From assembly GCF_003112775.1 (NCBI RefSeq), contig NZ_BFCH01000018.1, positions 796,362 through 860,361 on the forward strand: a stretch of 64,000 nt of DNA, in the 5' to 3' direction. The DNA is from Mycobacterium montefiorense. GTDB lineage: Bacteria > Actinomycetota > Actinomycetes > Mycobacteriales > Mycobacteriaceae. Positions 22,015-30,816 of the stretch are shown here, one piece after another (positions within the stretch are counted from its first letter, which is position 1; every line of letters starts with the position of its first letter). The notes beneath the pieces were generated by a model. That model did not search any database. It was given only the letters and a program-made list of their open reading frames with translations, and was not told where the DNA came from. A program made the position numbers and the translations under genes.

Positions 22015-22902
22015 TCAGCTGCCGGTCGCATTGCGCGGCACCGCAGCCGTTGCTGCAGGCTGCGACCGCAGGAAATCGAGGGTCAACTCTGCGAACCTCT
22101 CGGCAGCTTCCACTTGTGGCGCGTGGCCTACCGCCCGCAAGAGGTGAACCCGGGCGTGTGGAAACAACCGCCGTGACGCGTCGATCTGCCTCCCGGGCAG
22201 GAAGCGGTCGTGATCACCCCAGATGATCAACGTCGGACGACGGTGTTTGGACACCACCGAGATCAATTCGGCTCGCCACTGCGGTCTGACGCCCCGGATG
22301 GTGGCAACGGATCGCGCGGTCTCGTGCATAACCGCGCCGGTGTCGGGTCGCCGCGCGAGCGTCACAGCGCGGTCTATGCGCTCATCGGTCGCAAAGGACC
22401 GGTCGACATAAATCTGTCGTTCCGTCATCCGCGCAGTTGCGCGGTTGGTGTGACGGGTCGCGACAGCGCCAATCAACGGTGTGGCCGCCAACCGCAGTAT
22501 CGGATGTAATGCGGAACCGAATCCGCCACTGCTGACCAGATTCAGCGTGGCCACCCGGTCGGGATGCAAGGCCAACAACTGCAGCGCGACCGCACCGCCC
22601 AACGAGTGACCTATCACGTGCAGGCGCCGGGTCTCACCAATCGCATCAACGGTTTCAAGCACGCCCTGGGCAAGCCCGGGCAGCGTGGTGTAGGTGGGAA
22701 GGCGGTCGGAGAATCCGGAGCCCGGCAGGTCAGGAGCAATGACCCGATAGCCCGCCTGTCGCAACGGCACAAACTGCGTCTCCCAATCCTCAATGCTGCG
22801 GCCAATCCCGTGCAGCAACAGAATTGGAGGATGGTCTACATCGCCTGCGACGAAGACACGGGTATGTCTACCTTTGACATTGATCGACTTGATTGATTCC
22901 AC
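22015..22902 (-). CDS. Alpha/beta hydrolase
   Basis: A 295-residue protein. Oxyanion-hole motif PPILLLHGIGRSIEDW, nucleophile Ser100 in HVIGHSLGGAV, acid in IIWGDHDRFLPG and histidine in AVGHAPQVE complete the catalytic triad. GTG 22902 is chosen because AGGGAG lies 7 nt upstream and the preceding open frame has no homology. It is the first gene of the minus-strand unit hydrolase, mycofactocin-type SDR, SDR, monooxygenase. Ester or lactone hydrolysis after Baeyer-Villiger oxidation is the most economical role. It occupies the approximate place of Rv1834 in H37Rv but need not be its orthologue. Confidence 0.86.
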   Translation of the reverse strand: MESIKSINVKGRHTRVFVAGDVDHPPILLLHGIGRSIEDWETQFVPLRQAGYRVIAPDLPGSGFSDRLPTYTTLPGLAQGVLETVDAIGETRRLHVIGHSLGGAVALQLLALHPDRVATLNLVSSGGFGSALHPILRLAATPLIGAVATRHTNRATARMTERQIYVDRSFATDERIDRAVTLARRPDTGAVMHETARSVATIRGVRPQWRAELISVVSKHRRPTLIIWGDHDRFLPGRQIDASRRLFPHARVHLLRAVGHAPQVEAAERFAELTLDFLRSQPAATAAVPRNATGS

Positions 22903-22974
22903 GCGTGTACTCCCTGAAGTGACAACGCTATTCGCGATCGCGTTTGACTCGGATCCGACAACATATCTGTCTCG

Positions 22975-22997
22975 CAACAGGATTCGAGATCCTATTG
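22975..22997. promoter_or_regulatory. Inverted repeat over the hydrolase operon promoter
   Basis: CAACAGGAT (22975-22983), spacer TCGAG, then ATCCTATTG (22989-22997): 8 of 9 positions are complementary. On the minus strand a possible -10, TATGTT, lies at 22960-22965, so the repeat covers the expected -35. It is about 73-95 bp before GTG 22902. It is a plausible operator for the adjacent XRE regulator, by position only. Confidence 0.45.
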
Positions 22998-23053
22998 TGT
23001 TGTGTGCCGTGACATAATTCGACGAGCAGGTTGATGGTCCGGATAGGCAGCTG

Positions 23054-23182
23054 TTAGCACGCAAGGCCGTATTCCTCGGCGTAACAGCCGGATTCCTCCC
23101 CACAGATTCGACGATACGGGGCATCAACTCCAGCAAAGGGGAGTTGGCAAGACGAATTGAATATGACTTGCGCCGTTGTCAT
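23054..23182 (-). CDS. Candidate 42-residue cysteine-containing small protein
   Basis: A short frame, ATG 23182 to TAA 23054, encodes a 42-residue peptide beginning MTTAQVIFNSSC and ending CYAEEYGLAC. It contains four cysteines (residues 12, 27, 33, 42), the last at the C-terminus. The ATG follows a very strong ribosome binding site, GAAGGAGGAGC, at 23184-23194, which is stronger than most in the window. It lies between the XRE regulator and the hydrolase operon on the same strand. I recognise no family. It could be a small redox or metal-binding protein, a peptide precursor, a regulatory leader peptide or a fragment of a decayed gene. Translation is unproven. Confidence 0.45.
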   Translation of the reverse strand: MTTAQVIFNSSCQLPFAGVDAPYRRICGEESGCYAEEYGLAC

Positions 23183-23353
23183 TGCTCCTCCTTCGTCTCA
23201 GAGGCCTCCGATTCGGTTGGCGTGGGCGCACATTGCGCCGCGTTCGGCCTTGGCTGCTGTTCGCATCCACCAGCCAATCGTCGAACAGCCGCTCCCGCTG
23301 TAACAGGTCGCGAGATTCCTGGGTGGCGTGCACCCACCACATTTCGTCCGCGG

Positions 23354-24283
23354 TTACCCTCCGGACAGCTGTCGCAGAGCACGTTCGGAAGGCGATCCCG
23401 GTTGAGCCCAAAAGGCAACCAGCAGATGCCCGGTGTGATCGAGCCGCATATGTTGGAAGTGCAGCGTCATTGGCCCGACCTCGGGATGCATGAGTTTCGC
23501 TCTCCCGCTGTTGTCGTTCGTGACATCGTGGCGGGACCAAAGCATCCGAAACAGCCTGCTTCGATGCAGGAGTTCCTCGATCACGTCGGTTAGACCCGGG
23601 TCCGGATTGCGCGCCGCGTAAGCCCGAAGCCAGCACGCCCCCCACCTGGTCAGCTTTTCCCAGTTCCGATAGAACTTCGGCATCTCCGGGTCTAAAAACA
23701 GCGACAATGCCGGGTTGTCTCCGGGGGCAAAGTGCGGAAAGACCGCGCGAGCAAGGGGATTGGTAGCCACGATGGTCAGCGAAGAATCATGAATGTACAC
23801 CGGCGTGAGCGGCCAGCTATCGATCAACGAAGAAATCGCCGGGTTGAGCTCTTTCGCAGGACACCGTTGCCCAGATCGTGGCCCTCGCACCAGGTCCCGC
23901 AGGTATGCGGCGCTGTCGTCATCGAGCTTCAATGCCCGTGCGATGCCGTCCAAGACTTGATCCGAGGGACTTCTTTCGCGGCCCTGCTCAATGCGCAGGT
24001 AGTAGTCGACACTCACGCCCGCCAGTGCCGCAACTTCCTCGCGGCGCAGTCCGGCGACCCGCCGCCGGCCTCCGCTGGGTAGTCCCACGTCACACGGCTG
24101 AAGTTCCGCGCGACGGTTGCGGAGAAACTGTGCTAACGCTGAGCCTTTTGACGCACACCTGCCCTTGGATGTAGTGCCCGACCGAATGCCTGTTGAGCCC
24201 GTTGTCGAGATCCGGTCGTGCGCCGAGCTGCCAGCTACGTCGACGAGTTCTAATCGGCGGCCTAACGCCTCGGTATCGCTCAC
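23354..24283 (-). CDS. XRE-family regulator with MmyB-like ligand domain
   Basis: A 309-residue protein. After about 46 non-conserved residues comes an XRE helix-turn-helix (AQFLRNRRAEL, then RREEVAALAGVSVDYYLRIE and QGRERSPSDQVLDGIARAL). It is followed by the MmyB-like domain (PF17765) with TPVYIHDSSLTIVATNPLAR, FYRNWEKLTRW and MTLHFQHMRLDHTGHLLVAF. Regulators of this class commonly neighbour SDR genes and bind small hydrophobic ligands. GTG 24283 overlaps the stop of a 30-codon frame by 4 bp (GTGA), which fixes the start by coupling. It probably controls the hydrolase/SDR/monooxygenase operon immediately downstream. Confidence 0.86.
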   Translation of the reverse strand: MSDTEALGRRLELVDVAGSSAHDRISTTGSTGIRSGTTSKGRCASKGSALAQFLRNRRAELQPCDVGLPSGGRRRVAGLRREEVAALAGVSVDYYLRIEQGRERSPSDQVLDGIARALKLDDDSAAYLRDLVRGPRSGQRCPAKELNPAISSLIDSWPLTPVYIHDSSLTIVATNPLARAVFPHFAPGDNPALSLFLDPEMPKFYRNWEKLTRWGACWLRAYAARNPDPGLTDVIEELLHRSRLFRMLWSRHDVTNDNSGRAKLMHPEVGPMTLHFQHMRLDHTGHLLVAFWAQPGSPSERALRQLSGG

Positions 24284-24372
24284 TGGACCAAAGCCAAGGC
24301 GACGGGGCCCATCAGGGTGGCGAACGGCACGTCCAGCGCGGGGTTGTCAGCAATGAATCTGGTCCGGCTCAT
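24280..24372 (-). CDS. Candidate 30-residue leader peptide coupled to the XRE gene
   Basis: ATG 24372 (MSRTRFIADNPALDVPFATL...) runs 30 codons to a TGA that overlaps the XRE GTG start by 4 bp. The ATG is preceded by AAAGGAG at a spacing of 5, whereas the XRE GTG has no ribosome binding site of its own. This supports real translation and coupling. I recognise no family. It may be a coupling peptide that sets XRE synthesis, or the N-terminal stub of a gene whose remainder was lost. Confidence 0.45.
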   Translation of the reverse strand: MSRTRFIADNPALDVPFATLMGPVALALVQ

Positions 24373-24524
24373 GTCGTCTCCTTTGCTTTCCGACGCCCAC
24401 ACCCCTGCGCCACGCAACACACAACACTGGGGTATTTAGTAACTATTCCTGACTATCTTCAGCAGCTAGTTTGGCTCGAGCGGCGCCGCCAGGTGGCAGC
24501 TGGTTCCCACGGGTTCGACCAGTT

Positions 24525-24998
24525 CTACGGCGTGGGGCGCTCGTGCGCGTCGGTCATTGCGGCGCGCTGGTGATCGATGACGGCCCGAAAATCGGCGAGA
24601 AAGCCGCGGAACTCGGCGGCACCGAGGTTGCTCGCGTGCCGATCCATCATGTCGGCCATGATCGAGTCGGCGGCATCCATCTGCCGTCGGCCGCGGGCGG
24701 TGGGTACGACGAGCTTGGCGCGACGGTCAGCCGGGTCCGGCTTGCGTTGCACATAGCCCATCGCTTCCAGGTCGTCGATGATCAGGCCGATCACCTGTTT
24801 GACCTGACCGGACAGCCGCGCCAGATCAGTTGCTCGAACGCCCTCGGGACACATGTACGCAAGCACCGCGCCATGCCGCGGGACGATATCGTCGAATCCT
24901 TCGTCGCGCAGCCGGCGGAAGAGCTCGCCTTGCACCGCGAAAAGTAGGCCACCGGCCAGCGCGCCCAGATCGTTGCCTCGACCAGCCTCGCCGTTCAT
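24525..24998 (-). CDS. MarR family transcriptional regulator
   Basis: A 157-residue winged-helix protein. The core VRATDLARLSGQVKQVIGLI, DDLEAMGYVQRKPDPADRRA and KLVVPTARGRRQM contains the helix-turn-helix and the beta-wing with the Asp-x-Arg-Arg motif typical of MarR. It acts as a dimer. A perfect 10-bp inverted repeat at 25052-25076 lies 54 bp upstream of its start and could be its operator. The gene is on the same strand as the XRE unit but separated from it by 152 bp. The ligand and targets are unknown. Confidence 0.87.
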   Translation of the reverse strand: MNGEAGRGNDLGALAGGLLFAVQGELFRRLRDEGFDDIVPRHGAVLAYMCPEGVRATDLARLSGQVKQVIGLIIDDLEAMGYVQRKPDPADRRAKLVVPTARGRRQMDAADSIMADMMDRHASNLGAAEFRGFLADFRAVIDHQRAAMTDAHERPTP

Positions 24999-25051
24999 TG
25001 CCGCCCTCCACCATCAAGTCATCGGGCCAGCGAGCCGGTTACGGCTACCGA

Positions 25052-25076
25052 GCCGCATCAATCAGCTTGATGCGGC
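25052..25076. promoter_or_regulatory. Perfect 10-bp inverted repeat between Rv1836c-like and MarR genes
   Basis: GCCGCATCAA (25052-25061), spacer TCAGC, then TTGATGCGGC (25067-25076). The inner ATCAA...TTGAT arrangement resembles MarR-family operators, and it lies just upstream of the MarR gene. It also lies 32 bp past the stop of the upstream gene, so it could act as a U-tract-less terminator. Sequence alone does not separate the two roles. Confidence 0.5.
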
Positions 25077-25107
25077 CGGTGCTGTAAAGCCGGACAGTCT
25101 CGCTGCT

Positions 25108-27189
25108 TCAGCCCAAATATGTGCTGAGTGCCGTGGCGAGATCGGGGGAGGCCGACGTCGCAAGGTTCTGGTAGCTGCCGCCGCTGAGCTGGGCGACCGC
25201 TTCCCATGTTGCCCGGTCCGGATCGGCGCCGAAGTCGATGATGTTGACGGCGATCGGTTTGGCCGGGTCCGCACTGGCCCGGATGAAATTCTGCAGCCCC
25301 GGTCCGTCGAGGGATTGGTCGGTGTGTGGCCCCGCCGTGATCAGAAGAATCGAATTCGTTTGTCCGGCATGGTAATTAGTTTGCATCTCCTGATAGATCA
25401 TCCGCAGCGTGGTAAATGACACCGCACCGCCGGCCGACGAATATTGCTTGTCGAGGTCGGCGGCCAGGGCGGCCGGGCGAGGCTGGCCGTTGACCTGGTC
25501 CGCCAGGGGACCGGTCGCGACCTCCGAGCGGCCCTCGTGACCGTCGAACGTCCACAACCCCAGAATCGCATTCGGAGGTAGTGCTTTGATCCGGTCTTCC
25601 AGCGCAGCGACCACGTTGGCCAGCCGGGATTTTCCGCCTTCATCGCCGGGCATCGACTGGTCCAGCATGATCGTGGCAGCCAGTCCGCTGGACGGGGCGG
25701 CCATGGCGTCCGCCAGCGTGGCACGCATGGAGTCGTCACCGACCGACAGCGTGGAACCCAGGGCCGCGAAGCCCGTGACCGGGCTGCTCGGCGGTTTCAC
25801 GCCGTTGACGCGGAAACCGGCTTTGGCAAGTTTCGCGAGTTGTTCGGGCTTGCGGATGAAGTGGGCGAACTCGCTTGCCGCTGAGGTCTGTTCGCGTGTC
25901 AACCAGGATCCGCTGAGCAACACCGTGGGATAGTCGGCGACCGGTGTCGGGCCCTGCGGTAGCCAGGAAGCCAACGTGCTCTTGGCGTCCGACAGCGATT
26001 CGCCGCGCGCGAACACCTGCTGCTCGGTAGTGATCACCGCGTGCACCGGCGCGGTTGCCACATCACCGGGCTTCAGCAGCGTGTTCATTGCCTCGGTTAG
26101 CGAATTGTCGGCCAGTTTGGGCGCTGCGCCCGTTAAGGAGCGCAGCGCGGCGGTGCCCTGGGTGGCCGGCGCACCGGACGGCACGGACGCGGCCGCCACC
26201 GCTTCGCCCGCCAAATAGGAGGCATCGCTGTTGCCGCTCGTCGGCAATGCCAGTCGCAGCGATCCCCACGCCGGTAACTTCAACCCCGCCAATGCATTCG
26301 GATTGTTTTGCAGGCCCGGCAGCGCGCCCCAGTTTTGGTTGGAAAGCACCTGCTGCAGTTCGGGCCGAACGGCAAGCAACACCGGCGACGTCACCAGTGA
26401 GCGACTGTCGCTGATCGTTTTCTGGCCCGTTGCCGCGGTCAGCCGCGCGGCCGACACCGAACTGCCCGGGATCCACAACGCGGGCTGCGCACCCAATTCC
26501 GCAGGCCACTTGCCGATGAAGCCGGCGATGACGGCATCGGAGCCGGCCGGTTTGACGTCAAGAACCATGCAGTGGTCAGCGACGGGGCCGGCCGAAGAGT
26601 TGTAGCCCTCCGCGAACTGCTGGACGTGTTCGGCGATCGACGGATCGACGACGATGGCGACGGTCTCCTTGCCTCCGACACAGCGTGCGGCGGCGGTGTG
26701 TGAGCGATCAGACAGCGCGTCGCCGAAGAAGCTCCACAGGATGACGGTGCCGACCACCAAGATGACCGCGACCAGAGCCACGATCACGCCGATGCTGACT
26801 CCTCGTCGCCCGCCGGCGCTGCGGTGACCACCCCGCCAGTCGCCGAGCACTCGGTGGCCGGACCCGAAGAGACCCGACCGTGCGTCCTCGGGCGGCCCGG
26901 AGCTCTCCGGCCGAGGCGGAAAGTCGGGGTATTCGTCATCGATGCCTTCCGCCGCATACCTATCCTCGGCGGCGGCGAAGTCCTCGTCGGCATAGCCGCC
27001 GGCCTCGTCCGGGTAATCGTCGTAATCGGCGTCGTCATCCTCGTCGAGGTCATCCCAGTGCGGCTCGACGTGGGGATGATCCTGTTCCTCCTCGAAACGG
27101 GAAACAAGATCGCGGGCGGTAAACCTGTTCGTCTCGGACTCGTCGGCAGGCTCATCGGACGACTTCCCGGGCATGCTGTGCCTACCCAT
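25108..27189 (-). CDS. Membrane-anchored solute-binding / von Willebrand A protein (Rv1836c-like)
   Basis: A 693-residue protein. ATG 27189 (MGRHSMPGKSSDEPADES) matches the Rv1836c N-terminus; GTG 27204 is an alternative. Residues 1-130 are highly acidic and presumably cytoplasmic. One membrane helix follows (VSIGVIVALVAVILVVGTVI, about 131-153). The outer part carries a periplasmic-binding-like domain and a C-terminal VWA domain (LDQSMPGDEGGKSRLANVV, then SILLITAGPHTDQSLDGPG). The MIDAS serines are partly altered (DQSMP). The gene is conserved in mycobacteria between gcvB and glcB. The function is unknown; VWA domains usually mediate metal-dependent protein contacts. Confidence 0.86.
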   Translation of the reverse strand: MGRHSMPGKSSDEPADESETNRFTARDLVSRFEEEQDHPHVEPHWDDLDEDDDADYDDYPDEAGGYADEDFAAAEDRYAAEGIDDEYPDFPPRPESSGPPEDARSGLFGSGHRVLGDWRGGHRSAGGRRGVSIGVIVALVAVILVVGTVILWSFFGDALSDRSHTAAARCVGGKETVAIVVDPSIAEHVQQFAEGYNSSAGPVADHCMVLDVKPAGSDAVIAGFIGKWPAELGAQPALWIPGSSVSAARLTAATGQKTISDSRSLVTSPVLLAVRPELQQVLSNQNWGALPGLQNNPNALAGLKLPAWGSLRLALPTSGNSDASYLAGEAVAAASVPSGAPATQGTAALRSLTGAAPKLADNSLTEAMNTLLKPGDVATAPVHAVITTEQQVFARGESLSDAKSTLASWLPQGPTPVADYPTVLLSGSWLTREQTSAASEFAHFIRKPEQLAKLAKAGFRVNGVKPPSSPVTGFAALGSTLSVGDDSMRATLADAMAAPSSGLAATIMLDQSMPGDEGGKSRLANVVAALEDRIKALPPNAILGLWTFDGHEGRSEVATGPLADQVNGQPRPAALAADLDKQYSSAGGAVSFTTLRMIYQEMQTNYHAGQTNSILLITAGPHTDQSLDGPGLQNFIRASADPAKPIAVNIIDFGADPDRATWEAVAQLSGGSYQNLATSASPDLATALSTYLG

Positions 27190-27288
27190 CCCGGCGCCCG
27201 CCACCTTTCCGCCGACCCATCAACTTCGCCATCGCGAAATTGGCACCGAGTCTAGTCATCAGAAGCATCGCCGCAGCTTGAGCCCGAA

Positions 27289-29484
27289 TCAGGCACCGTT
27301 GCGGGCCTTGAGCTCACGCCGTCGCCTATGCAGGATCGGCTCGGTGTAGCCGCTGGGCTGCTGCGCGCCGGACAAGATCAGCTCTTGGGCCGCCAAGAAC
27401 GCGATGCTGTCGTCGAAGTTGGGCGCCATGGCGTGGTAGTCCGCATCGCCGGCGTTCTGCTGGTCCACCATCGGGGCCATCCGCTCCAGACTGGCGCGGA
27501 CGTCCTCACTGGTGATAATGCCGTGACGCAGCCAGTTCGCCAGCAATTGGCTGGAGATCCGCAGCGTGGCGCGGTCCTCCATCAGGGCCACGTTATGGAT
27601 GTCGGGCACCTTCGAGCAGCCGACACCATGGTCGATCCAGCGCACCACGTACCCCAGGATGGACTGGCAGTTGTTGTCGACCTCCTCGCGGATCTCCTCG
27701 GGAGCCCAGGCCAGCTCCTTGGCCAGCGGGATGGTCAGCAATTCCTCGATGGTCGTGCGCTTCTTGCCCTCGAGCTCCTTCTGCACGGCGAAGACATCCA
27801 CCTGGTGGTAGTGCATCGCGTGCAGGGTGGCCGCGGTCGGGGACGGCACCCACGCGGTGGTGGCGCCGGCCTTCGGCTGGCCGATCTTCTGCTCGACCAT
27901 GTCGGCCATCAGCTCCGTCATCGCCCACATGCCCTTACCGATCTGGGCCTTGCCGGACAATCCGGCGGCCAGGCCGATGTCGACGTTGGCGTCCTCGTAG
28001 GCCTTGATCCACGCAGTGCTCTTCATCGCACCCTTACGGATCATCGGACCGGCTTCCATCGAGGTGTGGATCTCGTCGCCGGTGCGGTCCAGGAAGCCGG
28101 TGTTGATGAACACAACCCGGTCGGCGGCCGCCTTGATACACGCCTTGAGGTTGACGGTGGTGCGCCGCTCCTCGTCCATGATGCCGACCTTCATGGTGCC
28201 CTGCGGCAACCCCAGCACATCCTCGACACGGCTGAACAGCTCGCAGGTGTACGCCACCTCCGCGGGACCGTGCATCTTCGGCTTCACGATGTAGATGGAA
28301 CCGGTGCGGCTGTTGGTCAGCGGCCCGTTACCGTTGCCGGTCTTGAGGCCGTGAATCGCGGACAGACCGGTGAACAGCGCGTCCTGGATGCCCTCGAACA
28401 CCTCTTTTTCGCCGTCACCATCGGTTATGACGATCGCATCGTTGGTCATCAGGTGCCCGACATTGCGGACGAACAGCAGGCTGCGCCCGGGCAGCGTGAG
28501 TTCGCCGCCGTCGGGGGTGTGGTAGCTGCGGTCCTGGTTGAGTACGCGGGTGAAGCTCTTGCCGTCCTTGCTGACCTCTTCGATCAGGTCGCCCTTGTTC
28601 AGACCGAGCCAGTTGCGGTAGCCCAGCACCTTGTCGTCAGCGTCGACGGCGGCCACCGAGTCCTCGAAGTCCATGATCGTGGTGATCGCGGATTCCAGGA
28701 TCACGTCCTTGATGCCGGCCGGGTCGGTCTTGCCGATCGGCGAGGACGGGTCGATCAGGATCTCGATGTGAAGTCCGTGATTGACCAGCAGCACCGACCA
28801 GCTGGGGGCGCCCAGCTCACCGCTGTACCCCACGAATTTCTCCGGGCTGGCCAACTCGGCGGAGTCCGCACCGATGGCGATCTTCAGCTGGCCGTCCTCG
28901 ATGCTCACGCCCGTCGCGTCTGCCCACGAGCCCGACGCCAGCGGTGCCGCCTGGTCGAGGAACTTGCGCGCGTAGGCGACCACCTTATCGCCGCGAATCC
29001 TGTTGTAGCTGTTGCCCTTTTGAGCACCGTCATCTTCCGGGATCACGTCGGTGCCGTACAACGCGTCGTACAGCGAACCCCAGCGGGCGTTGGCCGCGTT
29101 CAGCGCGAACCGGGCATTGAGCACCGGCACCACCAGCTGCGGCCCGGCGGTCGTCGTGATCTCATCGTCCACGCCGGAAGTCGTGATCGTGAAGTCGTCC
29201 GGCTCGGGCAGCAGGTACCCGATGTCGGTGAGGAACTGGCGGTAGGCCTCGACGTCCAGCGGCTCGATGACACGGTGGCGGTGCCACTTGTCGATCTGGG
29301 CTTGCAGCTCGTCACGGGTGTTGAGCAAACCCTGGTTCTGCGGAGTGAGATCGGTGACGACCTTGTCGACGCCGGCCCAGAAGCTGTCCGGGTCGATACC
29401 GGTGCCGGGTAGCGCCTCGTTATTCACGAAGTCGTAGAGCACTCGGGCGACGCGCAAGTTCCCCGCCGACACGCGGTCAGTCAT
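27289..29484 (-). CDS. glcB: Malate synthase G
   Basis: A 731-residue single-chain malate synthase of the G type. Start ATG 29484 ([19 protein letters not shown]) has GGAGGAG 4 nt upstream. Recognisable segments are [37 protein letters not shown] and [19 protein letters not shown] near the active site. It condenses glyoxylate and acetyl-CoA to malate, closing the glyoxylate shunt, and is essential for growth on fatty acids or acetate. M. tuberculosis GlcB (Rv1837c, 741 aa) is also reported on the cell surface. Short repeated ATTGGNCC elements lie immediately upstream. Confidence 0.95.
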   Translation of the reverse strand: MTDRVSAGNLRVARVLYDFVNNEALPGTGIDPDSFWAGVDKVVTDLTPQNQGLLNTRDELQAQIDKWHRHRVIEPLDVEAYRQFLTDIGYLLPEPDDFTITTSGVDDEITTTAGPQLVVPVLNARFALNAANARWGSLYDALYGTDVIPEDDGAQKGNSYNRIRGDKVVAYARKFLDQAAPLASGSWADATGVSIEDGQLKIAIGADSAELASPEKFVGYSGELGAPSWSVLLVNHGLHIEILIDPSSPIGKTDPAGIKDVILESAITTIMDFEDSVAAVDADDKVLGYRNWLGLNKGDLIEEVSKDGKSFTRVLNQDRSYHTPDGGELTLPGRSLLFVRNVGHLMTNDAIVITDGDGEKEVFEGIQDALFTGLSAIHGLKTGNGNGPLTNSRTGSIYIVKPKMHGPAEVAYTCELFSRVEDVLGLPQGTMKVGIMDEERRTTVNLKACIKAAADRVVFINTGFLDRTGDEIHTSMEAGPMIRKGAMKSTAWIKAYEDANVDIGLAAGLSGKAQIGKGMWAMTELMADMVEQKIGQPKAGATTAWVPSPTAATLHAMHYHQVDVFAVQKELEGKKRTTIEELLTIPLAKELAWAPEEIREEVDNNCQSILGYVVRWIDHGVGCSKVPDIHNVALMEDRATLRISSQLLANWLRHGIITSEDVRASLERMAPMVDQQNAGDADYHAMAPNFDDSIAFLAAQELILSGAQQPSGYTEPILHRRRRELKARNGA

Positions 29485-29508
29485 TTTTCTCCTCCACATA
29501 TTTGCCTC

Positions 29509-29594
29509 ATTGGTCCCATTCGGCCCCCGATTGGCCCCAACTAGCTACGCCATCAGCCTACCGGCCAACAGCGCCAACGCTGGTATTGGACCAA
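29509..29594. promoter_or_regulatory. ATTGGNCC repeats in the glcB promoter region
   Basis: ATTGGTCCCA (29509-29518) and ATTGGCCCCA (29530-29539) are spaced exactly 21 bp apart, two helical turns. A looser copy, ATTGGACCAA, is at 29585-29594. They occupy the region directly upstream of glcB. The spacing suggests adjacent binding of a regulator on one DNA face. The regulator is not identifiable. The remaining intergenic DNA to 29775 shows no coding frame. Confidence 0.4.
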
Positions 29595-29775
29595 CCCGCA
29601 ACAGCAGGTCACGGTGCACCTGACGGACTTCGCCGTGGGGTTCCCGGCGGGCCCCGCGGAGCGCCTTTGGCAACACGTGTGCTGCGGTAAGCACCCAGGC
29701 CCCGTCTTGCGTCGGCGCCGTTCAATCATACGGGCTGTACGCGGCCCTCTTCGGGGGGCGGCCCGGCGGCTGGTT

Positions 29776-30816
29776 TCATTGCGCATCGCGCATGCTGCCG
29801 ACCAGATCTTCCACCAGGTCCTCCATCGCCACCATGGCGACGCCGCCGCCGCCATCGATCACGAGTGCCAGATGGCTGTTTGTGCGGCGCATTCGCGACA
29901 GGGCATCGGCCAGCGGCAAGGTGAGGGGCACCCGTGGCAGCGGGCGCACCAACGCGAGATCGATGACGGTCTGGGGATCGTCGCCGAGCGGCAACATGTC
30001 CTTGATGTGCAGGTAGCCGATGAACCGCCCGTCGGCGGCCGCGACGGGGAAGCGCGAGTAGCCGGTCTCGGCCAGGGCACTCTCGACGGCGCCGATCGTC
30101 GGCCCGGAACCCGCCGCCGCCACTGGTACCGCCCGGACGTCGTCAAGCGAAACCGCCACATCGCCGACCACCCGGCTGCCGATCTGCAGCGCCCGGGTCA
30201 ACCGGGTGTGCTCCTCGGGATCCAGCAGGCCTTCGGACACCGATTCGGCGATCATCGCGCTCAGCTCCGCCGGTGAGACCGTGATGTCGATCTCGTCTTT
30301 AGGTTCCACCCGCAGCAGGCGCAGGATCGCGTTGGCGCATTTGTTGTAGAAGACGATGAACGGCCGGGCGACCCGGACGTAGGCCAGGTAAGGGGGCACC
30401 AGCAGCATCGCCGTGCGCTCCGGCCCCGCCAGCGCGATGTTCTTCGGCACCATCTCGCCCAGCAGCACGTGCAGCGTCACCACCACCGCCAGCGCGATCA
30501 CGAACGACAAGGTGTGCAGCAACGCCGGGGGCATACTGGTCAGCCCAAACGCCGACTGCAGCAGGCTGGCGACCGCAGACTCTCCGATTCGCCCGAGCAG
30601 CAGCGAGGCCACCGTGACGCCCAGCTGCGAGCCGGCCAGCATGGAGGCCAGCTGTTCGCCGGCGCGGATCACGGTGACCGCTCGCTTCTTGCCCTGCTCG
30701 GCCAGCGCCTCGAGGCGGTCGCGACGGGCCGAGATCAGCGAGAATTCCGCGCCGACAAAAAAGGCGTTGGTCCCGATCAGCAGGATCGCCAGCAGCACTC
30801 CCAGCGTGTTGTTCAT
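29776..30816 (-). CDS. CNNM/CorC (HlyC) family membrane protein, Rv1841c-like
   Basis: A 346-residue protein. The N-terminal CNNM transmembrane domain (about residues 1-180) holds conserved [20 protein letters not shown] and [22 protein letters not shown] pair follows ([40 protein letters not shown]). It lacks the C-terminal CorC/HlyC domain of its larger neighbour. CNNM/CorC proteins transport or sense Mg2+ or other divalent cations; older names call them hemolysins. Its start overlaps the stop of the upstream paralogue by 4 bp, so the pair is translationally coupled and may heterodimerise. Confidence 0.9.
   Translation of the reverse strand: MNNTLGVLLAILLIGTNAFFVGAEFSLISARRDRLEALAEQGKKRAVTVIRAGEQLASMLAGSQLGVTVASLLLGRIGESAVASLLQSAFGLTSMPPALLHTLSFVIALAVVVTLHVLLGEMVPKNIALAGPERTAMLLVPPYLAYVRVARPFIVFYNKCANAILRLLRVEPKDEIDITVSPAELSAMIAESVSEGLLDPEEHTRLTRALQIGSRVVGDVAVSLDDVRAVPVAAAGSGPTIGAVESALAETGYSRFPVAAADGRFIGYLHIKDMLPLGDDPQTVIDLALVRPLPRVPLTLPLADALSRMRRTNSHLALVIDGGGGVAMVAMEDLVEDLVGSMRDAQ

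Noticed and set aside
23124..23645. 173-codon minus-strand frame overlapping the XRE gene and its downstream gap
   Set aside because: Half of it lies out of frame inside the XRE gene. The free part (MWWVHATQESRDLL...) looks faintly protein-like but has no ribosome binding site and no family, so I did not call it a gene.
24431..24460. TAGTAACTA...GACTA repeats upstream of the XRE leader frame as an operator
   Set aside because: The arms are short and imperfect. The symmetry is too weak to report as a site.
27328..29412. Long open frame (694 codons) on the plus strand opposite glcB
   Set aside because: It is the antisense of the malate synthase gene, kept open by high GC and codon bias. Its composition is Arg/His/Gln-rich and it shows no protein family motif.
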